64,000 nucleotides of DNA from Aureibaculum sp. 2308TA14-22 (lineage in GTDB: Bacteria > Bacteroidota > Bacteroidia > Flavobacteriales > Flavobacteriaceae), in assembly GCF_040538665.1 (NCBI RefSeq), contig NZ_JBEWXT010000001.1, positions 2,134,501 to 2,198,500 of the forward strand, written 5' to 3'. The first letter of the stretch is position 1; each line of letters opens with the position of its first letter. Shown piece after piece: positions 1-8,616 of the stretch. The position numbers and the translations under genes are program-made. Under the pieces are notes generated by a model that was given only the letters and a program-made list of their open reading frames with translations, was not told where the DNA came from and made no database searches.

Positions 1-26
1 AGTGTACATAGTAATTTTTTCATCAT
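1..26 (-). CDS. Start of an unidentified gene, cut by the window edge
   Basis: On the minus strand two adjacent ATG codons (first bases 26 and 23) are followed by codons giving M-M-K-K-L-L-C-T-L, which looks like the beginning of a signal peptide. A -7 promoter box lies upstream at 71-78. Only eight or nine codons are visible, so neither the frame nor the product can be confirmed. Inference only. Confidence 0.3.
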
Positions 27-70
27 TTTTTTATTAGTGTTAGCGTCTTTAGAGACTTTTTCTTAATCAG

Positions 71-78
71 CAAATATA
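71..78 (-). promoter_or_regulatory. -7 promoter element (TATATTTG)
   Basis: Minus-strand TATATTTG matches the Bacteroidota TAnnTTTG consensus. It lies about 45 bases upstream of the partial gene running off the left edge. No clear -33 TTG was seen. Confidence 0.4.
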
Positions 79-95
79 CTAATTATAGAGCAATA

Positions 96-395
96 CTATA
101 TAAGCTTAACGCTTTTTATTAACATTTTATTTAACTTTTCGTTTAAAAGTTTAACTATTTTTTCTTTTCCATAACTTAATTCTTCTCGTAAAACCGAAGA
201 AGTAAGCTTTACAACTAAAATACCGTTTCTAAATTTAAGATCGTTTGTGTAACTCACTACGCCACTACCCATTACATCTGCCCAAGCATCTTTAATCAAT
301 ACTAAGTCAATGCCTTTTTGCAATTTATTTTCTCGCAAAACATCTGCCATTACCTCTTTTATGGATAGAAATTCGTTATTTCTTCTGTTACTCAT
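96..395 (-). CDS. DUF721 (DciA-like) protein
   Basis: A 99-residue protein that reads as a compact DUF721 domain across its whole length: an N-terminal helix (SIKEVMADVLRENKL), a central W-x-x-V-M-G segment and a strand-rich part ending in LREELSYGKEKIVKLLNEKL. Family members related to DciA act with the replicative helicase in bacteria lacking DnaC; whether this short form does so is inference. It lies three bases downstream of recF on the same strand, so the two are probably one transcript, consistent with a DNA-replication role. Length is normal for the flavobacterial version. Confidence 0.8.
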   Translation of the reverse strand: MSNRRNNEFLSIKEVMADVLRENKLQKGIDLVLIKDAWADVMGSGVVSYTNDLKFRNGILVVKLTSSVLREELSYGKEKIVKLLNEKLNKMLIKSVKLI

Positions 396-398
396 AAC

Positions 399-1481
399 CT
401 AGTTTAAATCAAACATTTTATAAGGTTGATTGGTCTTTTTTATAACATTCTCAGTTCTTTCGGCATGGGTGTCGGTAATAAATATTTGTCCGAAATTTTT
501 GTCGTTGACCAAATCTACAATTTTTGACACTCTATTTTCGTCTAATTTATCAAAAATATCATCCAAAAGCAAAATTGGTGTTTTTTTGGACTGTAATTGT
601 ATTAAATCAAATTGTGCCAACTTCATCGCGATTAAATATGTTTTTTGTTGTCCTTGAGATCCAAACTTCTTTATAGGATAACCTTCTATTGAATATAACA
701 AGTCATCACGGTGTATTCCCACTGATGTATATTGCAAAACCCTATCTTTTTCTATGTTTTTTTGTAATAATTCTTCAAAATCTGTGTTTTTCAACTGGCT
801 TTTATAGTCAAAACTTACATTTTCATCGTCATTACTTATATTCTTATGCCTTTTTTCGAATATAGGAGCAAAATCTTCTGCAAACTGTTTTCTTTTCTGA
901 TAAATTTTATCACCAAAAGTTATTAACTGTTTATTGTAAACATCAATATTTAAAGCATCAAAAGTATGATTTGATGCAAAGTACTTTAACAATGCGTTTC
1001 GTTGTGATAGTACTTTATTATAGGCTATTAAGTCTTGCAGGTAGTTTTTGTCTGATTGTGCAATAACACTGTCCATAAATTTTCGCCTAACATCACTACC
1101 CTCGCTAATTAAGTTAGTATCATTGGGAGAAATAATTACAACAGGAATCAACCCGATATGCTCAGAAAGTTTTTCATATTCCTTTCCGTTACGTTTAACA
1201 ATCTTTTTTTGTCCCTTTTTTAAACTACAATTGATTAGTTCCTCTCTTTTATCAAGATTAAAAGCACCTTCAACAACAAAAAATTCTTTGTCGTGTTTAA
1301 TATTCTGGACTGCAATAGAATTAAAATACCCTTTTGTAAAAGCCAAATGGTATATCGCATCCAAAACATTGGTTTTACCTACTCCATTGTTCCCTACAAA
1401 GCAATTTATTTTAGTGTCAAACTCAAATGCTTCCGCCTCAAAATTCTTATAATTTACTAGGCTGATTTTCTTTAGATACAT
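399..1481 (-). CDS. recF: DNA replication and repair protein RecF
   Basis: RecF is an SMC-like ATPase that helps load RecA at gapped DNA through RecFOR. The 360-residue product has the Walker A loop GNNGVGKT at residues 30-37, an ABC-type signature SQGQQKT near residue 275 and Walker B ([13 protein letters not shown]) near 302-314, all in the expected order. Length is typical. It is followed after three bases by the DUF721 gene and diverges from the TPR/ribH/mutL run, so transcription starts in the 1482-1584 gap. The start [14 protein letters not shown] fits the family N-terminus, where the first strand precedes an FRNY-like segment. Confidence 0.95.
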   Translation of the reverse strand: MYLKKISLVNYKNFEAEAFEFDTKINCFVGNNGVGKTNVLDAIYHLAFTKGYFNSIAVQNIKHDKEFFVVEGAFNLDKREELINCSLKKGQKKIVKRNGKEYEKLSEHIGLIPVVIISPNDTNLISEGSDVRRKFMDSVIAQSDKNYLQDLIAYNKVLSQRNALLKYFASNHTFDALNIDVYNKQLITFGDKIYQKRKQFAEDFAPIFEKRHKNISNDDENVSFDYKSQLKNTDFEELLQKNIEKDRVLQYTSVGIHRDDLLYSIEGYPIKKFGSQGQQKTYLIAMKLAQFDLIQLQSKKTPILLLDDIFDKLDENRVSKIVDLVNDKNFGQIFITDTHAERTENVIKKTNQPYKMFDLN

Positions 1482-1553
1482 GCTTTATTTACCGTTCGTT
1501 GCAAAAAAACGAAATTTACATCAATAATAAGAATATTATATCATAAAAAATTA

Positions 1554-1561
1554 TATTTTTG
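1554..1561 (+). promoter_or_regulatory. -7 promoter element (TATTTTTG) for the TPR-ribH run
   Basis: TATTTTTG fits TAnnTTTG and is 23 bases before the ATG at 1585. It would drive the TPR gene, ribH and possibly genes up to mutL. Confidence 0.5.
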
Positions 1562-1584
1562 CACCCACAAATTTTGACATAAAA

Positions 1585-2358
1585 ATGGCAACATATAAGA
1601 AAAAAGGAGGCAAGGCTAATAAAGATAGAATCTCTAAAATTGAAGAAGAAAGTACAACAGCTGAAGTGTTTAATACTTTAGATGAAACAGCTTCTAGATC
1701 TGAAAAGTGGGTAGAAAAAAATAGTAAGCCACTTATGATTGGTTTAGTGACGGTTGCGGCTGTTATTTTAGGATATTTGGCGTATAACAAGTTTGTTAAA
1801 GAACCAAAAGGTATTGAAGCTGCTAATGAATTGGCATATCCAAAGAGCTTTTTTGACCAAGCTGAGTCAGGTTCAGCTACTGTTGTTGTTGACTCTCTAT
1901 ATAATTTGGCCCTAAACGGTGCAGATGGGAGATACGGATTATTGGACATTATTGATAATTACGGCAGTACAGACGCAGGTAATTTAGCAAAATACATGGC
2001 AGGTATTTCTTATTTAAAAACCAGTGATTATGAAAACGCTATTGAACTTTTGAGCGATTTTTCTACGGATGATGAAATTTTAGGTGCTATTGCCGAGGGC
2101 AATATAGGTGATGCTTTTTCACAAATAAACCAACCTGAAGATGCTATGCAACATTACATTAAAGCTGCCGATTTTAAAAGCAACGAATTCACCTCATCCT
2201 TATATTTGTTTAAAGCTGGGAATATTGCTATGGATTTAGGAAACTATTCAAAAGCAGAAGAATTATTTACCAAAATTAAAAATGAATATCCAAATTCTGA
2301 CGAAGGGACCAAGATTGATATTTATTTGAACAGAGCAAGGCTATCTGCTCAAAATTAA
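1585..2358 (+). CDS. TPR-containing membrane-anchored protein (YfgM-like architecture)
   Basis: A 257-residue protein with a basic cytoplasmic N-terminus (about residues 1-47), one transmembrane segment near 48-68 (PLMIGLVTVAAVILGYLAYN) and a helical repeat domain to the end. The repeats include TPR-like units around GNIGDAFSQINQPEDAMQHY and AGNIAMDLGNYSKAEELFTK. The layout is that of YfgM-type proteins, which place TPRs on the far side of the inner membrane and work with SecYEG/PpiD chaperones in proteobacteria; the function here is inference. It is directly upstream of ribH with six bases between them, an arrangement common in flavobacteria. Confidence 0.8.
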   Translation: MATYKKKGGKANKDRISKIEEESTTAEVFNTLDETASRSEKWVEKNSKPLMIGLVTVAAVILGYLAYNKFVKEPKGIEAANELAYPKSFFDQAESGSATVVVDSLYNLALNGADGRYGLLDIIDNYGSTDAGNLAKYMAGISYLKTSDYENAIELLSDFSTDDEILGAIAEGNIGDAFSQINQPEDAMQHYIKAADFKSNEFTSSLYLFKAGNIAMDLGNYSKAEELFTKIKNEYPNSDEGTKIDIYLNRARLSAQN

Positions 2359-2364
2359 GCCTTT

Positions 2365-2838
2365 ATGGCAACTACAAACTTATCCGATTACGATAAATCG
2401 ACTCTTAGCAATGCTAAAAGTTTAAAGTTTGGTATTGTCGTTTCTGAGTGGAATACTTCAATTACTGAAAATCTTTATCAAGGAGCAGTTACTACATTAT
2501 TGGATAACGGAGCGTTAGCAAAAAACATCACCCGACTAAATGTTCCTGGTAGTTATGAGCTTGTTTATGGCAGTAAACACCTCTTAAAAAAAGGACAATT
2601 CGATGTCATAATTGCCATTGGATGTGTAATACAAGGCGAAACCAAACATTTCGATTTTGTTTGCGAGGCGGTTTCACAAGGTATTAAAGATTTGAATATT
2701 CAGTTTGATATTCCTACTATTTTTTGCGTGTTAACCGACAATACACTCCAACAATCTATTGATAGGTCTGGTGGAAAATACGGCAACAAAGGTGTGGAAT
2801 GTGCTGTTGCAGCTATTAAAATGGCAACATTAGCATAG
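2365..2838 (+). CDS. ribH: 6,7-dimethyl-8-ribityllumazine synthase
   Basis: RibH condenses 5-amino-6-ribitylaminouracil with 3,4-dihydroxy-2-butanone 4-phosphate in riboflavin synthesis. The 157-residue protein has the family blocks in order: the substrate loop VVSEWNTSITENLYQGA near 28-44, VPGSYELVYGSKHL near 66-79, IAIGCVIQGETKHFDFV near 88-104 with the catalytic His region, and FCVLTDNTLQQSIDRSG near 120-136. Length is typical. It follows the TPR gene closely; no FMN riboswitch-like leader is visible upstream, so regulation appears to be by operon position only. Confidence 0.96.
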   Translation: MATTNLSDYDKSTLSNAKSLKFGIVVSEWNTSITENLYQGAVTTLLDNGALAKNITRLNVPGSYELVYGSKHLLKKGQFDVIIAIGCVIQGETKHFDFVCEAVSQGIKDLNIQFDIPTIFCVLTDNTLQQSIDRSGGKYGNKGVECAVAAIKMATLA

Positions 2839-2954
2839 CTTTAACAGGTTATTTCTCAAATATTTTTTGATTGCCCCTAATAATTTCTGTAAATTTGGGT
2901 TTGGTTTAGTTTTTGGTGTTATTAAGCTAAAATTTAATTAAAATAGTATTAGTT

Positions 2955-3224
2955 ATGGGATTTATAAAACGAACGCACAAAAAATTTGATTACACTCCCA
3001 GATATTATAAAGGTGAGGGTAATCCATACAAAATAGAACATAAATTTGACGAATTTAGGACTACGGTTGGTAAAAAAAGTCTAAAAGCAAAATTTAATCA
3101 TGCTATAGAAGAATCAAAAAGCTCAAAAGGTGTAAATAAAACAATAGTAATAACAATAGCTATTTTAGTATTTATTTTTCTTTATATCATTGATTTTGAT
3201 TTGTCCATTTTTCAATTGAAATAA
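2955..3224 (+). CDS. Small conserved membrane protein (often labelled riboflavin synthase subunit beta)
   Basis: An 89-residue protein with a charged N-terminal half containing aromatic motifs (FDYTPRYYKGEGNPY) and one C-terminal transmembrane helix near residues 63-83. Homologues between ribH and mutL in flavobacteria are, from memory, often labelled riboflavin synthase subunit beta because of position. Nothing in the sequence resembles a lumazine or riboflavin synthase fold, so that name is not supported. The stop codon abuts the mutL start, indicating translational coupling. Function unknown. Confidence 0.7.
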   Translation: MGFIKRTHKKFDYTPRYYKGEGNPYKIEHKFDEFRTTVGKKSLKAKFNHAIEESKSSKGVNKTIVITIAILVFIFLYIIDFDLSIFQLK

Positions 3225-5051
3225 ATGTCAGACATCATTCAACTACTTCCAGATCATGTTGCCAATCAGATTGCTGCCGGCGAAGTGGTTCAACGCCCTG
3301 CTTCGGTTGTAAAAGAATTGCTAGAAAATGCTATTGATGCAGATGCTACTGAAATAAAATTACTCATTAAAGATGCAGGGAAAACCTTAGTCCAGGTTAT
3401 CGATGATGGCAAAGGCATGAGTACCACCGATGCCAGATTATCTTTTGAACGCCACGCCACTTCAAAAATAAGAACTGCTGAAGACCTGTTCAACTTGAAT
3501 ACCAAAGGTTTTAGGGGCGAAGCATTGGCGTCTATCGCCGCCATTGCCCATGTGGAGGTAAAAACCAAACAATCTAACCAAGAATTAGGTACGCACCTAA
3601 AAATTGAAGGCAGTACAATTCAAAACCAAGATGTAATTGCCACACCAACGGGTACCAGCATTGCTGTTAAAAATTTATTTTTTAATATTCCCGCACGTAG
3701 AAATTTTTTAAAATCCAACTCCGTAGAGTTGCGACATATTAAGGATGAATTTTATCGCGTAGCCCTTACACACCCTTCCATTGCATTCGATTTTTACAGT
3801 AATGACAATGAGGTTCTCAACTTAAATAATAGTAATTTACGACAACGTATTGTTGCGGTATTCGGAAAAAAGATAAACGAAAAATTAGTCCCCATTCAAG
3901 AACACACGGATATTATAACTATTGATGGATTTGTATCAAAACCAGAATTTGCAAAGAAAAAAAGAGGTGAACAGTTCTTTTTTGTAAATAACCGATTTAT
4001 AAAAAATGGGTATTTACACCATGCCGTGCTAAATGCTTTTGACCAATTATTACCGGCTGGGCATCATCCCTCCTATTTTCTATATTTAAGTGTACCGCCC
4101 AATACCATTGATATAAACATACACCCAACAAAAACAGAAATAAAATTTGACAATGAGCAGGCACTTTATGCTATTTTACGCTCAACCATAAAACATAGTT
4201 TAGGACAATATAATGTAGCTCCAGTTTTAGATTTTAATAGAGATGAAACGCTGGATGTCCCGTATTCGTTTAAGGACAAAACATCGGTTGCCACACCAAA
4301 AATAAAAGTGAACCCAAGTTTTAACCCTTTTGAAAGTGAGATTGGTTCAAAATCCTTTCAAAAACCAAAAGTTGCCCAATGGGAATCTTTATATGCTGGA
4401 ACTGAAACTGCAGTTGATGTTCAACAAATTGAAGTTGAAGCTGAGATAGTAAATCAGGAATTATTTGATGATTCGGAAAATGAAATAAAATCCAAAACAC
4501 ATCAAGTTCATAAAAAATATATTTTAAGCGTTATTAAATCGGGGGTGGTCTATATCAATCAAAACCTAGCACACCAGCGTATTTTATATGAAGAATTATT
4601 GACCAAAATGACAGTTGAAGATACTTCTAGCCAACAACTGCTGTTTCCGTTAACATTGGTGTTTAATAAAGAAGATATTGCATTCTGCAAAGAAATAAAA
4701 CTTGAACTAGAAAGCGTAGGGTTTCAATTTGCTTCTATAGAAAATGACACCGTTACCCTGAACGGTATTCCAGTAAATGTAAATCAAAACAATGTACAAG
4801 GCCTATTTGAAGAACTGTTTGAAGACATAAAAAATGAAATACCCGATTCCAGTTTTAGCCAATTGGATACTATTGCCAAAAGCTTGGCCAAAAGTTTAGC
4901 CATAAAAAATGGAACTAAATTGAACAACAAAGAACAGGAAGAGCTTTTAGAGCAATTATTTTCTTGTAAAGAGCCCAACCAATCGCCTTTTGGTAAAAAA
5001 ACATTTATTACACTTACTTCTGAAGAAATTCAACTTAAATTTGACAATTAA
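3225..5051 (+). CDS. mutL: DNA mismatch repair protein MutL
   Basis: MutL couples MutS mismatch recognition to strand removal. The N-terminal GHKL ATPase is clear: ANQIAAGEVVQRPASVVKEL, the DDGKGM loop near 62-67 and TKGFRGEAL near 94-102. The C-terminal dimerisation domain covers about residues 425-608. In MutL proteins with endonuclease activity this domain carries DQHAxxER; here the matching place, near 445-452, reads NQNLAHQR, so the Asp and first His are missing. The C-terminal segment near 585-605 keeps SPFGKKTF in place of the usual C-P-H-G-R-P block. The protein is 608 residues, a normal size. The ATG directly abuts the preceding stop codon. Confidence 0.95.
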   Translation: MSDIIQLLPDHVANQIAAGEVVQRPASVVKELLENAIDADATEIKLLIKDAGKTLVQVIDDGKGMSTTDARLSFERHATSKIRTAEDLFNLNTKGFRGEALASIAAIAHVEVKTKQSNQELGTHLKIEGSTIQNQDVIATPTGTSIAVKNLFFNIPARRNFLKSNSVELRHIKDEFYRVALTHPSIAFDFYSNDNEVLNLNNSNLRQRIVAVFGKKINEKLVPIQEHTDIITIDGFVSKPEFAKKKRGEQFFFVNNRFIKNGYLHHAVLNAFDQLLPAGHHPSYFLYLSVPPNTIDINIHPTKTEIKFDNEQALYAILRSTIKHSLGQYNVAPVLDFNRDETLDVPYSFKDKTSVATPKIKVNPSFNPFESEIGSKSFQKPKVAQWESLYAGTETAVDVQQIEVEAEIVNQELFDDSENEIKSKTHQVHKKYILSVIKSGVVYINQNLAHQRILYEELLTKMTVEDTSSQQLLFPLTLVFNKEDIAFCKEIKLELESVGFQFASIENDTVTLNGIPVNVNQNNVQGLFEELFEDIKNEIPDSSFSQLDTIAKSLAKSLAIKNGTKLNNKEQEELLEQLFSCKEPNQSPFGKKTFITLTSEEIQLKFDN

Positions 5052-5072
5052 TTTACTTTACAATTACTTATA

Positions 5073-5684
5073 ATGGGAAGAATTACCGATGCCGTAAAAC
5101 ATTTATTGATTATTAATGTAATATTTTATGCGGTTACATTTCTTATACCAAACATGGAGGATAAAATGTTTGAGTGGTTTGCTTTATTTTACCCTACCAG
5201 CCCATTTTTTAAACCATGGCAATTTGTTACACACATGTTTATGCACGGTGGGCTCATGCACATTATTTTTAATATGTATGCATTGTGGGCTTTTGGCTCT
5301 CCACTAGAGCAATTATGGGGTAGAAATAAATTCTTTTTCTTTTACTTTTCAGCAGGCTTAGGAGCTGCTTTGGTTTACACTCTATCAAATTATTTTTTAT
5401 TAGATTATAATGCTGTGGCAGTCGGAGCATCTGGAGCAGTTTATGGAGTACTTGTAGCGTTTGCAATGAATTTTCCTAATTCCAAACTCGCTTTAATATT
5501 TTTTCCGGTACCCATAGCTGCTAAGTATTTTATTCCAATCATCCTTTTTGGTGATTTGTTTTTTGGTTTTACTAATTATTCTGTCGGAAATATTGCTCAC
5601 TTTGCCCATATAGGTGGTGCATTGTTCGGTTTTTTAATTGCGTTTTACTGGAAAAACAACCAGTTTAAACGGTGGGACAAGTAA
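5073..5684 (+). CDS. Rhomboid family intramembrane serine protease (first of two)
   Basis: Rhomboids cleave transmembrane substrates within the inner membrane. The 203-residue protein has six hydrophobic segments, the HGGLMHIIFNMY motif (His58, His63, Asn67), the catalytic serine in GASG at Ser120 and the partner histidine in AHFAHIGG at His179. The catalytic dyad is therefore intact. It starts 21 bases after mutL. The terminal A of its TAA stop is already part of the 7-bp tandem repeat that fills the gap to the second rhomboid gene. Substrates are unknown. Confidence 0.92.
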   Translation: MGRITDAVKHLLIINVIFYAVTFLIPNMEDKMFEWFALFYPTSPFFKPWQFVTHMFMHGGLMHIIFNMYALWAFGSPLEQLWGRNKFFFFYFSAGLGAALVYTLSNYFLLDYNAVAVGASGAVYGVLVAFAMNFPNSKLALIFFPVPIAAKYFIPIILFGDLFFGFTNYSVGNIAHFAHIGGALFGFLIAFYWKNNQFKRWDK

Positions 5685-5775
5685 GGTTAGAGGTTAGAGG
5701 TTAGAGGTTAGAGGTTAGAGGTTAGAGGTTAGAGGTTAGAGGTTAGAGGTTAGAGGTTAGAGGTTAGAGGTTAGA
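5684..5775. repeat. Tandem array of 13 perfect 7-bp units (AGGTTAG)
   Basis: AGGTTAG is repeated 13 times without a mismatch from 5684 to 5774, with one extra A at 5775. The array starts on the last base of the upstream rhomboid stop codon and ends 11 bases before the next rhomboid start. Each reading frame meets a TAG within 21 bases, so it is not coding. There are no unique spacers, so it is not a CRISPR. Such perfect short arrays are prone to slippage. Confidence 0.97.
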
Positions 5776-5786
5776 AAAATAAAAAA

Positions 5787-6638
5787 TTGAATAATTTAAA
5801 AGATAAAATAGTATACAAATTTAAAACGGCAACTATTGCTGAGCAAATTATTTATGCAACTATTATAGTTTTTATTGTAACGTTGCTATTTAGAGCGTTT
5901 TCTACCTTAATGCAATGGAACGATAATTTGTTTGTCAATTGGTTTGCTTTACCTGCACAGTTTGACGAGTTTTTAACAAAGCCTTGGTCCATAATTACCT
6001 ATGGGTTTTTACATGCAGATTTTTTTCATATTTTATTTAATTTGTTGATATTATACTATATCGGGAATCTGTTTTTAGACTTTTTTTCAAAACGCGATTT
6101 TCTGATTTATTATTTATCCGGAATTGTGGTTGGTGGAATTATTTATTTAACCAGCTATAATTTTTTTCCAGCATTAAAAGGTAGCAATTCAATTCTATTA
6201 GGTGCTTCGGCGGGTGTAACCGCTATTTTAGTGGGTTTAGCAACTAAAATACCCAATTACGCTATCAACTTTAGGTTTATTGGTGCTATTAAATTGTGGT
6301 ATATTGCGGTAGCCATGATTCTCAGAGATTTAATTTTACTACCTTTTGAAAATACTGGTGGGCATTTAGCTCACTTAGGTGGTGCTTTAATTGGTTTTTT
6401 ATTGACCAATCAGGTTAATAAAGGCAAAAGTTTTAGTAATTTATTTGGTTTTATTTTTAAATCAAAAAAGGAAAAACCACTTAAGACTGTTTATAAAAAT
6501 CCGCAAGCTCAAAAAAGTACAAAATCATCAGATCAACAACAGAAAATTGATGCTATTTTAGACAAGATAAGTAAATCGGGCTATGAAACATTGAGCAAAG
6601 AGGAGAAGGATTTTCTTTTTACCGTTGGCAAAAAATAA
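5787..6638 (+). CDS. Rhomboid family intramembrane serine protease (second of two)
   Basis: A 283-residue rhomboid with catalytic Ser141 in GASAGV and His196 in GGHLAHLGGA, plus the HADFFHILFNLL motif. The catalytic pair is intact. Unlike its neighbour it has a soluble C-terminal tail from about residue 210, ending YETLSKEEKDFLFTVGKK, which resembles the small helical tail found on many Bacteroidota rhomboids. The start is a TTG at 5787, only 11 bases after the repeat array; the next in-frame ATG would remove the first transmembrane segment, so TTG is preferred. The two rhomboids are diverged paralogues and probably share a transcript, unless the repeat interrupts it. Confidence 0.9.
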   Translation: MNNLKDKIVYKFKTATIAEQIIYATIIVFIVTLLFRAFSTLMQWNDNLFVNWFALPAQFDEFLTKPWSIITYGFLHADFFHILFNLLILYYIGNLFLDFFSKRDFLIYYLSGIVVGGIIYLTSYNFFPALKGSNSILLGASAGVTAILVGLATKIPNYAINFRFIGAIKLWYIAVAMILRDLILLPFENTGGHLAHLGGALIGFLLTNQVNKGKSFSNLFGFIFKSKKEKPLKTVYKNPQAQKSTKSSDQQQKIDAILDKISKSGYETLSKEEKDFLFTVGKK

Positions 6639-6654
6639 CTTAGTAATTTAAATA

Positions 6655-7704
6655 GTGAAAAAACTATCCTTTTTTAATAAAATTTTATTTACCCTAAATA
6701 CACTCTTTGTTCTAGGGTTGGTTTTTTCCTTTTTTTTACCAAGACTCTCTCCAAATGATTTTGGAGTAATCTCATTATTCAGCTTAATAGTACCTATACT
6801 TATTATCGGCAACGTTTTTTTTGTGTTGTACTGGATTTTAATTGGGTTTAAAAAACAATTTTTACAATCTTTTTTAATTTTGATTTTAAGCTATTTTTTT
6901 ATTCCTCAACTGTATAAGTTCAACAGTAACAGCTCCCAAGAAAGTGATGACTCAATTAGTATAATGAGCTTTAATGTTAGAAAATTCAATAGGTATAAAT
7001 GGATTAAAACGGATAGCCTAGAAGCAAAAATTAAAGATTTGATTAAAAATGAAAATCCTGATATTTTAGCTTTGCAAGAATATAGAAAAGTTAAAGATTT
7101 TAAATTAAACTATCCTTATTTTAGCAATCCACCTACTGAGAATTATAGTGATTCCATTAGAAGAAATAGACATAGGGTAAGTTTAGCCATATATTCTAAA
7201 TATCCAATTATTAATCAAGGAATTTTAAATTATGCCGAATTATTATCAAGTGCTATGTTTGTTGATGTAGTAAAAAATAAAGACACATTAAGAGTTTATA
7301 CTTTCCATATGGCTTCTTTAGGTATTATTCCTGATGCCGATTATTTTGGACATGATGATTCTGAAAAATTAGTCAAAGAAGTACGAAAATCTTTTAAAAT
7401 ACAGCAACAACAAATTGACACATTGAATAATCATATAAAAAATTGCAACTATAAAGTGATATTGGCTGGTGATTTAAACAACACTTCATATTCTTGGGCT
7501 TATAAAAATGTAAAAAACGAATTACAAGATTCCTTTTTAGAGGCCGGTACGGGTTTTGGTACCACCTATAAGTTTAAAAGATTCCCCTTACGAATAGACT
7601 ATATTTTTGCCGATAAAAATTTCAAAATTACTTCTCATAAAAATTATGACGTAGAACTCTCAGATCATTTCCCTATAAAGGCCACATTAAAGCTCAAAAA
7701 GTAA
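6655..7704 (+). CDS. Endonuclease/exonuclease/phosphatase family protein with N-terminal membrane segments
   Basis: A 349-residue protein with three transmembrane segments in the first 85 residues, followed by a full EEP fold: SIMSFNVRKFN, DILALQEYR (metal-binding Glu), YTFHMAS, LAGDLNNTSYSW (catalytic Asp-x-Asn), RIDYIFAD and LSDHFPIKATL (terminal Asp-His pair). All active-site residues are present. EEP enzymes hydrolyse phosphodiester or phosphomonoester bonds in nucleic acids, lipids or inositol phosphates; the substrate cannot be told. The start is a GTG at 6655, 16 bases after the second rhomboid gene, suggesting co-transcription. Confidence 0.88.
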   Translation: MKKLSFFNKILFTLNTLFVLGLVFSFFLPRLSPNDFGVISLFSLIVPILIIGNVFFVLYWILIGFKKQFLQSFLILILSYFFIPQLYKFNSNSSQESDDSISIMSFNVRKFNRYKWIKTDSLEAKIKDLIKNENPDILALQEYRKVKDFKLNYPYFSNPPTENYSDSIRRNRHRVSLAIYSKYPIINQGILNYAELLSSAMFVDVVKNKDTLRVYTFHMASLGIIPDADYFGHDDSEKLVKEVRKSFKIQQQQIDTLNNHIKNCNYKVILAGDLNNTSYSWAYKNVKNELQDSFLEAGTGFGTTYKFKRFPLRIDYIFADKNFKITSHKNYDVELSDHFPIKATLKLKK

Positions 7705-7705
7705 G

Positions 7706-8023
7706 TTACCTTATAAAATCATAATCCCGCTCTACCTTACAAATTCTCACTTTAAAGTGCTTGTACCATAATGACCTACCCTTGTTCCTGGCTACCATAT
7801 GTTCAGTATTCATTTTCCAATTTTTAATAGCCTCTAAACTTTCCCAATACGAAACCGTTATGCCTACATCTTCTCTGACTGATTCTACTCCTAAAAATCC
7901 AGGTTGTTGTTCCGCCAAGTCTACCATTTTTTCTGACATGGCTGCATAACCATTGTCATTTTCTGTTTTTAATGAAGTAAAAATCACAGCGTAATATGGT
8001 GGTTGTGGGGTTTTTGCTATCAT
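7706..8023 (-). CDS. Antibiotic biosynthesis monooxygenase (ABM) domain protein
   Basis: A 105-residue single-domain ferredoxin-like fold protein. The pattern PPYYAVIFTSLKT, then MVDLAEQQPGFLGVESVR, VTVSYWESLEAIKNWKMN and HMVARNKGRSLWYKHFKVRIC is that of ABM/YgiN-like proteins, including the GF-G turn and W-S-ES-A-W signature. Members include haem-degrading and quinol monooxygenases, but no specific activity can be assigned. Its ATG overlaps the stop of the upstream acetyltransferase gene (ATGA), so the two are translationally coupled. It converges with the EEP gene with one base between stops. Confidence 0.85.
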   Translation of the reverse strand: MIAKTPQPPYYAVIFTSLKTENDNGYAAMSEKMVDLAEQQPGFLGVESVREDVGITVSYWESLEAIKNWKMNTEHMVARNKGRSLWYKHFKVRICKVERDYDFIR

Positions 8024-8526
8024 AATTGTAGTATATATTTTTGCTCTGAAAGTTGTAAATCATTACTTATAAAATCTTCAACAAATTGAAAATTAACATT
8101 CTTAATTATTTTTAATGAAGCCTTATTATCTATAGCAACATTAGCAATTATTTTTTTTAAACCCATCGATTTACAATAATCAATCAATCCATCAAAAACT
8201 TCAGTTCCATATCCATAGCCCCAATATTCTTCTAAAAAACGATACCCTATTTCATCATCGTTATTCTCATCTTTTACTAAAGCTACAGTCCCAATAAAGG
8301 CGTTATCATGTCTTCTGACAATAGCATATATCCAAAAATTATTATCTTTTTTATCGTAAAATTCAATCAATTTAGGGAGTTCTTCTTTATTTTCTTGATA
8401 GGTCATGGCCTTACCTCTAACATATCTCATTACATTTATGTTAGATTGCATTGCATGAAAAGGCTCAAAATCTTCGGGTATAAGTTTTCTAACCAACAGC
8501 CTTTTTGTAGTATAAATGATTGACAC
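8020..8526 (-). CDS. GNAT family N-acetyltransferase
   Basis: A 168-residue GNAT protein of the RimJ/RimL-like group: TKRLLVRKLIPEDFEPFHAMQ at the N-terminus, FIGTVALVKDENNDDEIGYRF, then the acetyl-CoA pyrophosphate loop in EYWGYGYGTEVFDGLIDYC and a NVAIDNKASLKIIKNVNF segment. The acceptor (ribosomal protein, amino acid or drug) is unknown. The start is a GTG at 8526. It overlaps the downstream ABM gene by four bases. It is divergent from mtaB, whose -7 box is at 8589-8596. Confidence 0.88.
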   Translation of the reverse strand: MSIIYTTKRLLVRKLIPEDFEPFHAMQSNINVMRYVRGKAMTYQENKEELPKLIEFYDKKDNNFWIYAIVRRHDNAFIGTVALVKDENNDDEIGYRFLEEYWGYGYGTEVFDGLIDYCKSMGLKKIIANVAIDNKASLKIIKNVNFQFVEDFISNDLQLSEQKYILQL

Positions 8527-8588
8527 TTTTTCGTTAAATCTTTTTAAATGAAAAACCCAATGGTTAAATCATTAACAATTATATTTCC

Positions 8589-8596
8589 TAACTTTG
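8589..8596 (+). promoter_or_regulatory. -7 promoter element (TAACTTTG) that sets the mtaB start
   Basis: TAACTTTG followed by CACC is a strong Bacteroidota -7 match. A transcript starting about five bases downstream would exclude the ATG at 8548 and support the ATG at 8617 as the mtaB start. Confidence 0.65.
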
Positions 8597-8616
8597 CACC
8601 TTGTAAAGATACGGTA

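Noticed and set aside
1048-1452. A plus-strand frame of 134 codons opposite recF
   Set aside because: recF motifs are intact on the minus strand across the same bases, so this is a shadow frame.
2955-3224. Riboflavin synthase beta subunit
   Set aside because: The protein is a short single-helix membrane protein without any synthase motif; the name reflects only its place after ribH.
5684-5775. Tandem repeats read as a possible CRISPR array
   Set aside because: The 7-bp units abut each other with no spacers, and no cas genes are present.
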